Source: Bdellovibrionales bacterium RIFOXYA1_FULL_36_14 (lineage in GTDB: Bacteria > Bdellovibrionota > Bacteriovoracia > Bacteriovoracales > Bacteriovoracaceae). From it: 64,000 nucleotides of DNA. The DNA is taken from NCBI GenBank assembly GCA_001769975.1, contig MEPW01000018.1:1-64000 (forward strand), in the 5' to 3' direction. The notes under the pieces were generated by a model. That model did not search any database. It was given only the letters and a program-made list of their open reading frames with translations, and was not told where the DNA came from. Both the position numbers and the translations under genes were made by a program. This document shows, piece by piece, positions 1 to 8,267 of this stretch (within the stretch, counting starts at the first letter, position 1; the number at the start of each line of letters is the position of its first letter).

Positions 1-362
1 ACTCGCCCACCATCCATTCCGGGCATTCGATAATCTAAAACCACAATATCGAAGGCATCGGGGTTGGCCATATATCTTTCATAACCCCCATCAGAATTAA
101 TAAAACCTTCAGCGTAGTGTCCCAGTTTATGGGCTTCGTCGGTCAGAAATTCAATCAGCTCTGGACTGTCATCGATGAATAAAAACGACTTAATATTTTT
201 TTTAAAGGCCTGGTTTATATCTTTAATGAATTTTTTTAAATTAATGTCTTCAATAAAAAAGTGATTAGTTGCTAAAAAATTGTGTAGATTGAATTTTTCA
301 TCTACCTGCACTTTTTTGATTTCCTTACCAGTTTTATTGGAGAGAGATATATTTAAATACAT
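1..362 (-). CDS. Response regulator receiver protein, 3' end cut by the window edge
   Basis: About 120 codons of a reverse-strand gene that begins at the ATG at 360-362 and runs off the left edge. The first ~55 residues match nothing I recognise. From about residue 62 a CheY-like receiver fold begins: FLFIDDSPE supplies the acidic pocket and VVLDYRMPGMDG carries the expected phospho-acceptor Asp. It lies 19 bases downstream of the dihydrouridine synthase gene on the same strand, so the two are probably co-transcribed. Any output domain is outside the window. Receiver assignment is from visible motifs; partner kinase and output are unknown. Confidence 0.75.
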   Translation of the reverse strand, partial: MYLNISLSNKTGKEIKKVQVDEKFNLHNFLATNHFFIEDINLKKFIKDINQAFKKNIKSFLFIDDSPELIEFLTDEAHKLGHYAEGFINSDGGYERYMANPDAFDIVVLDYRMPGMDGGR

Positions 363-381
363 TTGGTGTCCCTAACAAAGT

Positions 382-1473
382 TTAACCATGCCCACCGGAT
401 AAAAAAGGTAGATCATGATTAACATGCTTGGAAATATTGTCTTCCAATAATTGGAAATATTCAACCAGATAATTATGAACGTTTAAGTGTCCTGATAAAG
501 TAAAAAGTTTTTTTCTAAGACCACTGGCTCCGGGAAAGCCGGCAGTTATCCACAGGGCATGTTTTTTTAGTTGGATTTCAATAATCCGATCTTTTTCATA
601 AAATTTTTGCATATAGGAATATAATTTGTTGATTACCTCCAAGTGATCTGCGGGAGTAAAAAAAATCTTACGCTCAGTAGTATCTGGGATAAAAGATTCC
701 AAAAATAAAAAAGGATTACGCAAAGGTCCACGCCCTAGCATAAAGGCCCCACAAGATGAAGTTTGTAATTTCATGCGCACAAATTGAGCGTTATGAAGAT
801 CACCGTTACCGACCACTGGGATTTTGGTATTTTTCGCGATATCCTCAATGTAATCCCAATTGGCAAATCCACTATAAAGTTGATCCTTGCTACGGCCATG
901 CAAGCAAATAAATTCAATTTTTTCGTCCACGGCCATATCGGCAATATCTTGGGCCACCAATTCGTTTTTAGACCAACCAGTTCTGATTTTTAAGGTTAAA
1001 GGGATGGAGATACTTTTTTTCACGGCTAAAATTATTTTTTGGAGAAGTTGGAGATCTTTCAAGAGAGCTGCCCCAGCTCCTTTTCCCACCACTTTTTTCA
1101 CCGGGCAACCAACATTTATATCAATAAAATGAGGCCCAAGCTTTTCACAAAATACGGCGGCTTTGGCCATATCGTTCGGATTTTCACCAAAAAGTTGGAT
1201 ACCTACATTCTTTTCGGCTTCATTAATTTTTAGCATCTTGATGGTTTTTTCGTTATTATAGTTGATACCATGGCAGGATATCAATTCAGTGACCGATCCT
1301 CCAGAACCTAGATCTTGCATTAATAACCGGTAGGGTACATCGGTGATACTGGCAAGTGGTGCCAAAATTAGTTTGGAAGAGAAGTTGACCCGTCCCAGGC
1401 ATACGGGGGTTTTTTTTTGATTTAAATAATCAATTTTTTCTTGTAGTTTATTGGAAAAGTTATATTCCATCAT
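382..1473 (-). CDS. dusB: tRNA-dihydrouridine synthase (DusB-like)
   Basis: An FMN enzyme that reduces uridine to dihydrouridine in the tRNA D-loop. The 363-residue protein shows the Dus TIM-barrel signatures in order: LILAPLASITDVPYR near the N terminus, the catalytic-Cys motif INVGCPVKKV, LKIRTGW, the HGRSKDQLYSG phosphate/tRNA motif, and VVGNGD followed by MLGRGPLRNP. The length is normal for the family. The start is a double Met; the second ATG, three bases in, is equally possible. It is divergent from ffh with about 100 bases between them. Dus membership is firm; the DusB subtype rests on general resemblance, with DusA and DusC as alternatives. Confidence 0.88.
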   Translation of the reverse strand: MMEYNFSNKLQEKIDYLNQKKTPVCLGRVNFSSKLILAPLASITDVPYRLLMQDLGSGGSVTELISCHGINYNNEKTIKMLKINEAEKNVGIQLFGENPNDMAKAAVFCEKLGPHFIDINVGCPVKKVVGKGAGAALLKDLQLLQKIILAVKKSISIPLTLKIRTGWSKNELVAQDIADMAVDEKIEFICLHGRSKDQLYSGFANWDYIEDIAKNTKIPVVGNGDLHNAQFVRMKLQTSSCGAFMLGRGPLRNPFLFLESFIPDTTERKIFFTPADHLEVINKLYSYMQKFYEKDRIIEIQLKKHALWITAGFPGASGLRKKLFTLSGHLNVHNYLVEYFQLLEDNISKHVNHDLPFLSGGHG

Positions 1474-1576
1474 TTTTTATAACAGGTTGTGGAAAAAGAA
1501 GTTGGCCCAGACCATCTGTGCAATTTTATAAAAACATGTTATATACTCTAAAACATCTATTGAAAAGGAAAGTGGA

Positions 1577-3043
1577 ATGTTTGATATTTTAAGCGAAAAA
1601 TTCTCAGACGCCTTTAAAGTAATAAGGGGCAAACACAAGATCAGTGAAGATAATATTGAAGAAGCCTTAAGTCAGGTTAAAACGGCCCTACTTGAAGCCG
1701 ATGTTAATTTTAAAGTAGTTAAAAACTTTGTAACTGCAGTAAAAGAGAAGGCCATTGGTGAGAAGGTTATTGCCGGCGTGAATCCTCAGGAGCAATTTAT
1801 TAAGATTGTTCACGACGAACTTGCAAGTATTATGGGTAGTGCCAATACGGAACCCAACCTGGAAAGAAAGGGAACCTTGCCGATACTGGTAGTTGGACTT
1901 AATGGACAAGGTAAGACTACTTTTTCAGGCAAACTTTCTTTGCATCTGCGAAAAAAGAAAAAGAAAAGTGTACTTTTAGTTCCCGCCGATACTTACAGGC
2001 CAGCGGCTAAAGATCAACTTATAACGCTTGCTAAATCTATGGACGTAGAATGGTTTGATTCAGACCTGTCTTCTTCTCCCAAAGAAATTGCTCTTAGTGC
2101 AATGAAATACGCCACTGATAATAAAATTGATGTCGCTATTATAGATACAGCTGGTCGGCTCCATGTTGATGAGCATTTAATGAATGAACTTCGAGGTGTC
2201 AAAGAAGCACTTAATCTTTTTAAACCAGAAGTCTTAATGGTAGCCGATGCTATGACTGGTCAGGAAGCTGTTAACGTGGCCAAAACTTTTCATGATTCCA
2301 TTGGATTGACCGGGGTGGTGCTTTCCAAAATGGATTCAGATGCCCGTGGAGGGGCAGCGCTTTCCATAAAATATGTAAGTGGAGTACCCATTCAGTATAT
2401 TTCCACTGGAGAAAAGATGAAAGATCTTGAACTCTTTCATCCAGATCGTTTGGCCGGCAGAATTCTAGATATGGGAGATGTTTTATCATTAGTAGAAAAA
2501 GCAGAAGAAGCAATTGACGAGAAAGAAGCTGAAAAAATGATGAAGCGTCTAGAGAAAAATAAATTTACAGTTGATGATTTTCTCAATCAGATGAATATGA
2601 TTTCCAAATTAGGTCCACTTACCTCCATAATGAAAATGATTCCTGGAATGGGGGGAATGCTAAGAGATATCGGAGATCTAGGCCCCGCCGAAAGCGAAAT
2701 GAAAAAAATCAAAGTCATTATTTCATCCATGACTAAGGAAGAAAGAGATAATTATAAAATTCTAAACGACTCTCGGATTAAACGGATTGCCAGAGGTTCG
2801 GGAAATCCAGAAGTATCTATTAAAGATTTCATAACAAAATTTAAGCAAATGGAAAAAATGATTGGCCCGATGATGCAGATGATGAAAGGTGGTATGCCTG
2901 ACATGAGTGGAATGGGGATGCCGGGAGGTGTACCAGGAATGGGCCCGCAAAAAGGTTTCAGGCAGACATCAAGTGATGCTTCTTTTAAAAAGAAAAAAAA
3001 TAAAGGAAAGGGGAATTGGGGCGGTGGTTATTTTTCACGCTAA
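1577..3043 (+). CDS. ffh: Signal recognition particle GTPase Ffh
   Basis: The protein half of the SRP, which binds signal peptides on nascent membrane and secreted proteins and docks with FtsY. The 488 residues show an N-terminal four-helix N domain, the G domain with P-loop GLNGQGKTT (residues 107-115), DTAGRLHVD, and LSKMDSDARGGAALS, then a Met-rich M domain (MIPGMGGM, MMQMMKGG) that binds 4.5S RNA and the signal peptide. The C-terminal tail is rich in Gly and Met and ends in a basic Lys run. SD sequence GGAAAG lies upstream of the ATG. The next genes are rpsP and khpA, the usual ffh neighbourhood. The P-loop Asn-Gln pair is a slight variant of the common GLQGAGKTT. Confidence 0.97.
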   Translation: MFDILSEKFSDAFKVIRGKHKISEDNIEEALSQVKTALLEADVNFKVVKNFVTAVKEKAIGEKVIAGVNPQEQFIKIVHDELASIMGSANTEPNLERKGTLPILVVGLNGQGKTTFSGKLSLHLRKKKKKSVLLVPADTYRPAAKDQLITLAKSMDVEWFDSDLSSSPKEIALSAMKYATDNKIDVAIIDTAGRLHVDEHLMNELRGVKEALNLFKPEVLMVADAMTGQEAVNVAKTFHDSIGLTGVVLSKMDSDARGGAALSIKYVSGVPIQYISTGEKMKDLELFHPDRLAGRILDMGDVLSLVEKAEEAIDEKEAEKMMKRLEKNKFTVDDFLNQMNMISKLGPLTSIMKMIPGMGGMLRDIGDLGPAESEMKKIKVIISSMTKEERDNYKILNDSRIKRIARGSGNPEVSIKDFITKFKQMEKMIGPMMQMMKGGMPDMSGMGMPGGVPGMGPQKGFRQTSSDASFKKKKNKGKGNWGGGYFSR

Positions 3044-3151
3044 GCTCTCTCATTATATCCCGGTTGGACAGTTTAATACTATTGTATTCAAAAAACCTTT
3101 AATTTTAGTTATTTACTCTATTTTGAAATACTAATAATCTTTATATTCTTC

Positions 3152-3180
3152 TTGACTTGTAAGATTAGCCGGTTTATTTA
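3152..3180 (+). promoter_or_regulatory. Probable sigma-70-type promoter of rpsP-khpA
   Basis: TTGACT at 3152-3157 and TATTTA at 3175-3180 are separated by exactly 17 bases and lie about 50 bases upstream of rpsP. The -35 box is near consensus; the -10 box is weak. It suggests rpsP-khpA can be transcribed independently of ffh. Pattern only. Confidence 0.45.
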
Positions 3181-3231
3181 ATTACCACTATTATTATCAA
3201 CTATAAATTTTACTAATGTTAGGAGTTGTTT

Positions 3232-3474
3232 GTGATTAAGATTAGATTAGCGCGAAGAGGAAGAGTTCATACACCTATTTATTCTATTGTTGCCATTGAT
3301 TCACGTTCTGCCAGAGACAGTCGTTGCTTAGAGCAATTAGGACAGTACGTTCCAACCGAAAAAGAAGTTTTGAAAAATATTAAAGCAGAACAAATTTCTG
3401 CTTGGGTTAATAAAGGAGCGGTACTTTCTGATACCGTAAGATCCTTATTCAAAAAAAATAATGTAAAAATCTAG
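3232..3474 (+). CDS. rpsP: 30S ribosomal protein S16
   Basis: S16 is a small subunit protein that helps 16S rRNA folding. The 80-residue product starts (M/V)IKIRLARRGR and continues with the conserved stretch around YSIVAIDSRSARDSRCLEQLG and a C-terminal WVNKGAVLSDTV segment, typical of the family and of normal length. I choose the GTG at 3232 because AGGAG at 3221-3225 is 6 bases upstream; the in-frame TTG at 3226 would leave no spacing. It is followed after 70 bases by khpA, with a terminator after that. Confidence 0.96.
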   Translation: MIKIRLARRGRVHTPIYSIVAIDSRSARDSRCLEQLGQYVPTEKEVLKNIKAEQISAWVNKGAVLSDTVRSLFKKNNVKI

Positions 3475-3544
3475 TGATTACTGATGGTCAAAGGGACCGT
3501 TAAATAACATAAGACCTAGGTCTTAATAGCGTGGGAGTTTGAGC

Positions 3545-3784
3545 ATGTCTGAACTTAGAGATCTGATAGAGTACGTAAGTAAGTCTTTAGTGGACATTCC
3601 AGAAAAGGTTGACGTTACTGAAATAACTGGTGAACAGACCACGGTTATCGAATTAAAGGTTGATAAAACTGACCTCGGTAAGGTGATTGGAAAGCAAGGC
3701 AGAACCGCCAGAGCTTTACGGACGATTTTAAATGCCGCTTCCACCAAGCTCAAAAAACGTTCAGTATTAGAAATTATCGAATAA
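3545..3784 (+). CDS. khpA: KH-domain RNA-binding protein KhpA (YlqC family)
   Basis: A 79-residue single KH domain protein that binds RNA, known in other bacteria to pair with KhpB/Jag and influence cell division and translation. The KH GxxG loop is visible in [15 protein letters not shown] at mid-protein, preceded by an [14 protein letters not shown] helix. The ATG at 3545 is 7 bases after GGGAG (3533-3537); the in-frame TTG at 3539 is too close to the SD. rpsP-khpA adjacency is common in bacteria. The usual next genes rimM, trmD and rplS are missing; a terminator follows instead. Confidence 0.92.
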   Translation: MSELRDLIEYVSKSLVDIPEKVDVTEITGEQTTVIELKVDKTDLGKVIGKQGRTARALRTILNAASTKLKKRSVLEIIE

Positions 3785-3832
3785 CTCTGAAAGAGGGACC
3801 TGAATTGGTCATTTAGAAGTTATATCGCATAT

Positions 3833-3876
3833 AGAGTGTTGTTTTCAGTTGCTTGATCACAACACTTTTTTTTTTG
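3833..3876 (+). terminator. Rho-independent terminator after rpsP-khpA
   Basis: Ten-base stem (3833-3842 with 3859-3868, one G-T wobble; core AGTGTTGT/ACAACACT), a 16-base loop, then a T tract to 3875. It lies 49 bases after khpA and just beyond the stop codon of convergent queF. Confidence 0.85.
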
Positions 3877-3885
3877 TGCCTACTC

Positions 3886-4392
3886 TTAGGTTTTTGAATA
3901 TTTGCCAGGGAAATAATCTTCTAACCTTTTCGCTTTTAATTTTTTATATTTTAAAGAGGATGAAGATTGTGAACAATAAGGCCAGATAGCTATACCACCT
4001 CTTGGGGAAAATTCGCCAATGACTTCTATAAAGTTAGGCCGTAAAAGCTTAAATAAGTCCTTACAAATCACATTAATGCAGTCTTCGTGAAAGGCCCCAT
4101 GATTTCTAAAACTAAAAAGATAAAGTTTCAAAGATTTAGATTCCACCAGTTTTTGAGCAGGGATATAGTTGATATAGATCTTGGCAAAATCTGGTTGATT
4201 GGTTTTGGGGCACAAGGAAGTAAATTCGTTACAGATGAGGCTTATCCATGCATTATCTGTGGTATTTAGACAGGAGATACTTTCGAGAATTTCTGGAGCG
4301 TATTGAGTTGGGTATAGTGTATTAGTGCTGCCTAGATTGAGTTTGGCTAATTCTTGGCTATTTCTTTTACTAATCATCGTTTGACCTTTCAT
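3886..4392 (-). CDS. queF: NADPH-dependent 7-cyano-7-deazaguanine reductase (QueF)
   Basis: QueF reduces the nitrile of preQ0 to the amine preQ1 in queuosine biosynthesis. The 168-residue protein is the short, unimodular type. It has the nucleophile Cys61 in FTSLCPKT, Asp68 in QPDF seven residues later (the family's spacing), the NADPH motif [13 protein letters not shown] (from residue 84), and FHEDC with His102. A second Met at residue 6 is an alternative start. It is divergent from hemH with only 44 bases between start codons, so there is no room for a preQ1 riboswitch. No other queuosine gene is in the window. Confidence 0.95.
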   Translation of the reverse strand: MKGQTMISKRNSQELAKLNLGSTNTLYPTQYAPEILESISCLNTTDNAWISLICNEFTSLCPKTNQPDFAKIYINYIPAQKLVESKSLKLYLFSFRNHGAFHEDCINVICKDLFKLLRPNFIEVIGEFSPRGGIAIWPYCSQSSSSLKYKKLKAKRLEDYFPGKYSKT

Positions 4393-4436
4393 TGATATAA
4401 ACTAATAATCAAAGTCCTATATCATAGAGGATTTAC

Positions 4437-5384
4437 ATGGGAAAGTGTGATTGTAAACTTATCTTAATGCAAATTGGATCGCCGGCAGCACTGAGTGAAG
4501 AAGCAATTCAAGCTTATCTTTATGAATTTTTATCTAATAAAAAAGTGGTGGATTTGCCTCATTTTATCTGGTTGCCCATTCTTAAAAATATCATTTTGAG
4601 GTTCCGGGTTAAAAAACTTCTTAAACGTTATGAGAAAATCTGGGATGGAGGTGAGTTCTTGCTGGTCAAGCAGACTCGGTTGTTATGTGAAAAACTGCAG
4701 ACAGAACTTAAGCGTTTTAACATTGAATGTGACTATGCTTTTTATTATGGAAAGAAAAATATAAAAGAACAGATATTGAAGTTGAGTTCATCTCAGAAAA
4801 ATGTGGTGCTTCCTCTTTTTCCTCAATACTCTAGATCAACTTGGGGAATTGCCGAGGATTTTACAGGATTAAATTGTAAATTTCTGCCACCTTTTTATGA
4901 AGAAGATTTTTATATCGATAATGTACTAAAAAAGATTGAGTGGAAAATCAGTGAAATCAAAAGTAATAACCAGGCCATAGATATTGTGTTAATTTCATTT
5001 CACAGTGCTCCTTTAAGGCAAATAAGCAAACATCAAGACCCCTATCTGATTCAATGTGAAAAAACATTTCAAAAATTAAAAGAGAAGTTAGAAAAGCTAA
5101 CAAGTGACCTAAATATTGTTATGTGCTTTCAATCCAAATTTGGGAAAGGAAAGTGGGCAGGGCCATTGCTTGAAGATTTGATCAGCGTTAATTATAAAGG
5201 CCAACAAGTGGTGGTGGTTTCACCTTCATTTATAACGGACTCCCTGGAAACTGAAGTGGAGATTAATCAGGAATTACGGTCCCTTGCTTTGGCCCAGGGG
5301 GGGCAATTATATTACGTTAATTGCCTTAATACCGAAGCAGGGTGGATCAGGGATTTGGCATTTTGGATTAATCGAAATATTTAA
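4437..5384 (+). CDS. hemH: Ferrochelatase
   Basis: HemH inserts Fe2+ into protoporphyrin IX, the last step of protoheme synthesis. The 315 residues follow the family: LMQIGSPAALSEEAIQAYLYEFLS, the WLPILKNIILRFRVKK segment, FPQYSRSTWG (residues 128-137, where other members have PQYSASTTG), the metal-site His189 in ISFHSAPLRQ, and FQSKFGKGKW near residue 235. Length is typical of bacterial ferrochelatases. The 3' end overlaps the convergent hydrolase gene by 4 bases. No other heme gene is close by. HemH implies heme proteins and probably respiration. Confidence 0.95.
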   Translation: MGKCDCKLILMQIGSPAALSEEAIQAYLYEFLSNKKVVDLPHFIWLPILKNIILRFRVKKLLKRYEKIWDGGEFLLVKQTRLLCEKLQTELKRFNIECDYAFYYGKKNIKEQILKLSSSQKNVVLPLFPQYSRSTWGIAEDFTGLNCKFLPPFYEEDFYIDNVLKKIEWKISEIKSNNQAIDIVLISFHSAPLRQISKHQDPYLIQCEKTFQKLKEKLEKLTSDLNIVMCFQSKFGKGKWAGPLLEDLISVNYKGQQVVVVSPSFITDSLETEVEINQELRSLALAQGGQLYYVNCLNTEAGWIRDLAFWINRNI

Positions 5385-6052
5385 GTTAAATAGGGATTAT
5401 ATTTTTTTTCATCACCTATATTGGTAACTGGCCCGTGTCCGGTAATAACCACGGTAGCATCAGGGTAGATGAATAATTTATTTTTAATGGAGCTAACGAT
5501 CTGGTCAAAATCACCGCCAGGTAAATCAGTTCTTCCCACTGATTGTTTAAACAAAGTATCTCCTGCAATAAGCATTGGATAGCCAAAGTTATCCGTGAAA
5601 AAACAACATCCCCCCTGGCTGTGCCCCGGGGTATGGATCACCTTAAGTGACAAAGTTCCCTGGTCAAATTCAATAATTTGGTTATCACTTAAAAAGTGAT
5701 CAATAGGAGAAAGATTAATTTTCAGAGAATATCCAAAAAGGCTTGCTTGGTGAATGAGGTCTTTAAAAAAATGTTCATCTCCTGGGTGAAGATAAATGGG
5801 GGCTTTCGTCATCTCCCGAAGTTCTGAAGAGGATGTTATGTGGTCAAAATGTCCATGTGTGTGGAGAATATGAGTGACTTTTAATTTATTTTTTTGGATG
5901 AGTTGATTAACGGGGGCAATGGTGAAACCTGGATCAATAACTAGGGCGTTTTTAGTAGCGTCACTATAAATTACCGTACAATTGGAAGCAAAATCGCCTA
6001 CAGGAAAAGTGACAATGTGAAGATGGTCTTTTTTGGTTTTGTAAACTTCCAT
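5381..6052 (-). CDS. Metallo-beta-lactamase-fold hydrolase (glyoxalase II-like)
   Basis: A 223-residue zinc hydrolase with the binuclear metal motif HTHGHFDH (residues 64-71), followed by the metal ligands in HTPGHSQGGCC, IAGDTLF and the C-terminal ITGHGP. The order and length fit the short hydroxyacylglutathione-hydrolase-like (YcbL) group, which hydrolyses thioesters; the true substrate cannot be read from the sequence. No signal peptide, so cytoplasmic. It starts 10 bases after the RimK-like gene on the same strand, so the two probably form an operon. Confidence 0.85.
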   Translation of the reverse strand: MEVYKTKKDHLHIVTFPVGDFASNCTVIYSDATKNALVIDPGFTIAPVNQLIQKNKLKVTHILHTHGHFDHITSSSELREMTKAPIYLHPGDEHFFKDLIHQASLFGYSLKINLSPIDHFLSDNQIIEFDQGTLSLKVIHTPGHSQGGCCFFTDNFGYPMLIAGDTLFKQSVGRTDLPGGDFDQIVSSIKNKLFIYPDATVVITGHGPVTNIGDEKKYNPYLT

Positions 6053-6062
6053 TATTTTCCTC

Positions 6063-6944
6063 TTAATTTAGCCCGGTTGAGATTATTTCCTTAGCTACAT
6101 TATTACCAGTAACGAGCTCCATTTGTCTAAATCCGGGTACTAAATTTATTTCTACCACCATAAATTGATCCTGCCATAAAAACAGGTCCAAAGCAGCGTA
6201 ATTGGCGCCTGATTTTAAAAAGGCATTTTGGGCAAAATCGATTAACCCAGAGGGAAGATTGTTTAATCTACAAGCTGTACCATGGTGAGCATTGGCGCGG
6301 AAATCATTTTGATCAGGTGTCCTTTGAATTGCTCCCAGCACATTTTTTTTAGTGGTCAAAATTCTATATTCATAAGCTTCTTTAAGAAAAGGTTGAATAA
6401 GAAAATTTTGATCTCTGATGGCCCATAAAGTTTCCAAGAGGCTTTTTAAAGATTTAGTACCGTTAACTAAATTAGTGCCGACACCTTGATTACCTCGAGT
6501 AGTTTTAATGATGTAGGAGGGAGGAGCTTTTTTATCTAAATGATAAGGCGATAATTTCTCAATAATGTGATCAACTTCTATTTGAGTTAGGCGTTTTCTT
6601 ACACTAAAAGCGGGGATGACTGGTATTTTATGATAACGAAAAAAAACTGCTTGTTGTTCCTTATCCCGAAGTTTTTCAAATGCATCCAGGTTATTAATTA
6701 TTTTTGCTCCGTTAGCTTGAAGCATTCCTGAAAAATTTAAATCAAAATTTTGATGTTTTATTCCTGTAACTCTATGCATGACTAGGGTTTCACTTAAGTC
6801 TTGACCGGTGGAAGCTGATAAATCAAGCAAGGATTCATATGGATTAATTACTTGGGTTGCAAGTTTGAGAGATTCTGCGGTTTCCAGTAGGCGCAAGGAG
6901 CTTTGAATGTCAGGGTGTTCAGAGAGTAAAATAAAATTTTTCAT
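6063..6944 (-). CDS. ATP-grasp ligase of the RimK family
   Basis: A 293-residue ATP-grasp protein. RimK-family enzymes join amino acids, often glutamate, to a protein or small-molecule carboxylate. Visible features are LRDKEQQAVFFRYHKIPVIP (the pre-grasp to grasp transition), the ATP loop IKTTRGNQGVG, EYRILTT, and the Mg2+ motif MVVEINLVPGF, equivalent to the family's LEVNASPG. Substrate is unknown. It is first in an operon with the hydrolase gene, and is divergent from an M14 peptidase gene with about 100 bases between. A ligase beside a carboxypeptidase hints at opposing add/remove activities, but that is inference. Confidence 0.8.
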   Translation of the reverse strand: MKNFILLSEHPDIQSSLRLLETAESLKLATQVINPYESLLDLSASTGQDLSETLVMHRVTGIKHQNFDLNFSGMLQANGAKIINNLDAFEKLRDKEQQAVFFRYHKIPVIPAFSVRKRLTQIEVDHIIEKLSPYHLDKKAPPSYIIKTTRGNQGVGTNLVNGTKSLKSLLETLWAIRDQNFLIQPFLKEAYEYRILTTKKNVLGAIQRTPDQNDFRANAHHGTACRLNNLPSGLIDFAQNAFLKSGANYAALDLFLWQDQFMVVEINLVPGFRQMELVTGNNVAKEIISTGLN

Positions 6945-7042
6945 TTGAATTTCTTACTTTTTAATAATATTGTTACGCCATTAAAAAAATTTGAGCCATG
7001 CTATCACTAAGTTGTTTGTTTGAATATGGTAATCAATTGATT

Positions 7043-8107
7043 ATGGAAAATATAAAATATTTTGTTGTGCACACTATCTTGATCCTCTTCATATTAGGAG
7101 GTGCATGCGCTAAACAGCAGTCAGTAGAGGACGCACCTCCATTATCAAGTACGGAGATTGCACAACCGGAAAACATTATTGAACAAGTACCGACGGATGA
7201 AATTTCGGTTGCGATTAATACGCCTAAGGTTAAAGAGTTTTGCAAGAAGATTGAGAAAAAATTTGAACAATTGGGATGGATTTCAGCCCGTTGTGAAAAA
7301 AATCAATGGCATCATGTACGAAATTCATATCTTGGTGATCCTCTGATGTGGGTCGTCTTCGGTGATGAAAATGCTCACAAAACAGACAAAAAAGATTGCA
7401 CGATGTTTTTTTGTGGTGTCCATGGTGATGAGACGACCACCATTAAATTTTGCTTTGATTTAATAGACACTTTATTGGTCAAGCCACCGGCGTATTTTCA
7501 TGACAAATTGGTAGTAGTGGTGCCGCTAGTAAATCCTGACGGTTTTTTTGCGGACGCTCCAAGCAGGACCAATCATCGCGGAGTGGATATCAATAGAAAT
7601 TTTCCTACTAACGACTGGAATAAAAGTGCTCTAAAATTGTGGGATAAAAAGTTTAAAAAAAATAAGCGACGTTTTCCCGGTCACCATGCCATGAGTGAGC
7701 CGGAAACCGTCTTTCATGTAAATATTATAAAAAGATATAAACCAACTAAGATTGTTTCGCTACATTCTCCTTTAAGTTTTGTAGATTACGATGGGCCTGG
7801 AGATTTTAAAAAAGATACTAACAAAGTCGGAACTGAAGCGAGTAATTTACTTTTACAAATGAGTGAAAGTTCTAAAAAATTTCGTATTTCTAATTATCCT
7901 TTTTTCCCAGGAAGCCTGGGCAATTGGGCGGGTAATGAAAGGGATATTCCAACTTATACACTCGAATTGCCTTCCTCCGATCCACTAAAAGCAACTCGTT
8001 ATTGGGTTTTGTTTCAAGAAGCAATTTTCAAGGTCATTGATAAAGATTTAAATGTTTTAGATAATTCCCAGTTACAGAAAGTGGATATTGAAAAATTTGA
8101 AGATTAA
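7043..8107 (+). CDS. M14-family zinc carboxypeptidase, probable lipoprotein
   Basis: A secreted zinc peptidase of 354 residues. From the ATG at 7043 the protein begins with a classical signal peptide and a loose lipobox, ILFILGGAC, suggesting lipid attachment. An upstream in-frame ATG at 6998 would add 15 residues in front of the signal peptide, so I reject it. M14 zinc ligands are visible: GVHGDETT (HxxE), the substrate-binding RGVDINRNFP, the third ligand His in VSLHSPLSF, and the catalytic Glu in YTLELPSSD. It resembles the murein-peptide amidase MpaA/D,L-carboxypeptidase branch, so a peptidoglycan peptide substrate is plausible but unproved. No clear SD precedes either start. Confidence 0.85.
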   Translation: MENIKYFVVHTILILFILGGACAKQQSVEDAPPLSSTEIAQPENIIEQVPTDEISVAINTPKVKEFCKKIEKKFEQLGWISARCEKNQWHHVRNSYLGDPLMWVVFGDENAHKTDKKDCTMFFCGVHGDETTTIKFCFDLIDTLLVKPPAYFHDKLVVVVPLVNPDGFFADAPSRTNHRGVDINRNFPTNDWNKSALKLWDKKFKKNKRRFPGHHAMSEPETVFHVNIIKRYKPTKIVSLHSPLSFVDYDGPGDFKKDTNKVGTEASNLLLQMSESSKKFRISNYPFFPGSLGNWAGNERDIPTYTLELPSSDPLKATRYWVLFQEAIFKVIDKDLNVLDNSQLQKVDIEKFED

Positions 8108-8267
8108 AATACTCAGGTAATCTCCCTGGCAGATTTTTTAACTTACTAAATTTAAAAGAAATTTGAAGAAAATGCCAGACATTGTGGGCAATTTTTCTTT
8201 AGATTTGTCTCAAGGTACCGAAGAATCCCTAGAGATTTTTTATGTCATAACATCAAAGGGGATGGTT

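Noticed and set aside
4393-4436. preQ1 riboswitch before queF
   Set aside because: Only 44 bases lie between the divergent queF and hemH start codons, and no preQ1 loop pattern is visible.
8108-8171. Terminator after the M14 gene (CAGG...CCTG then a T run)
   Set aside because: The stem is only 4 pairs and the T run is offset, so it is not convincing.
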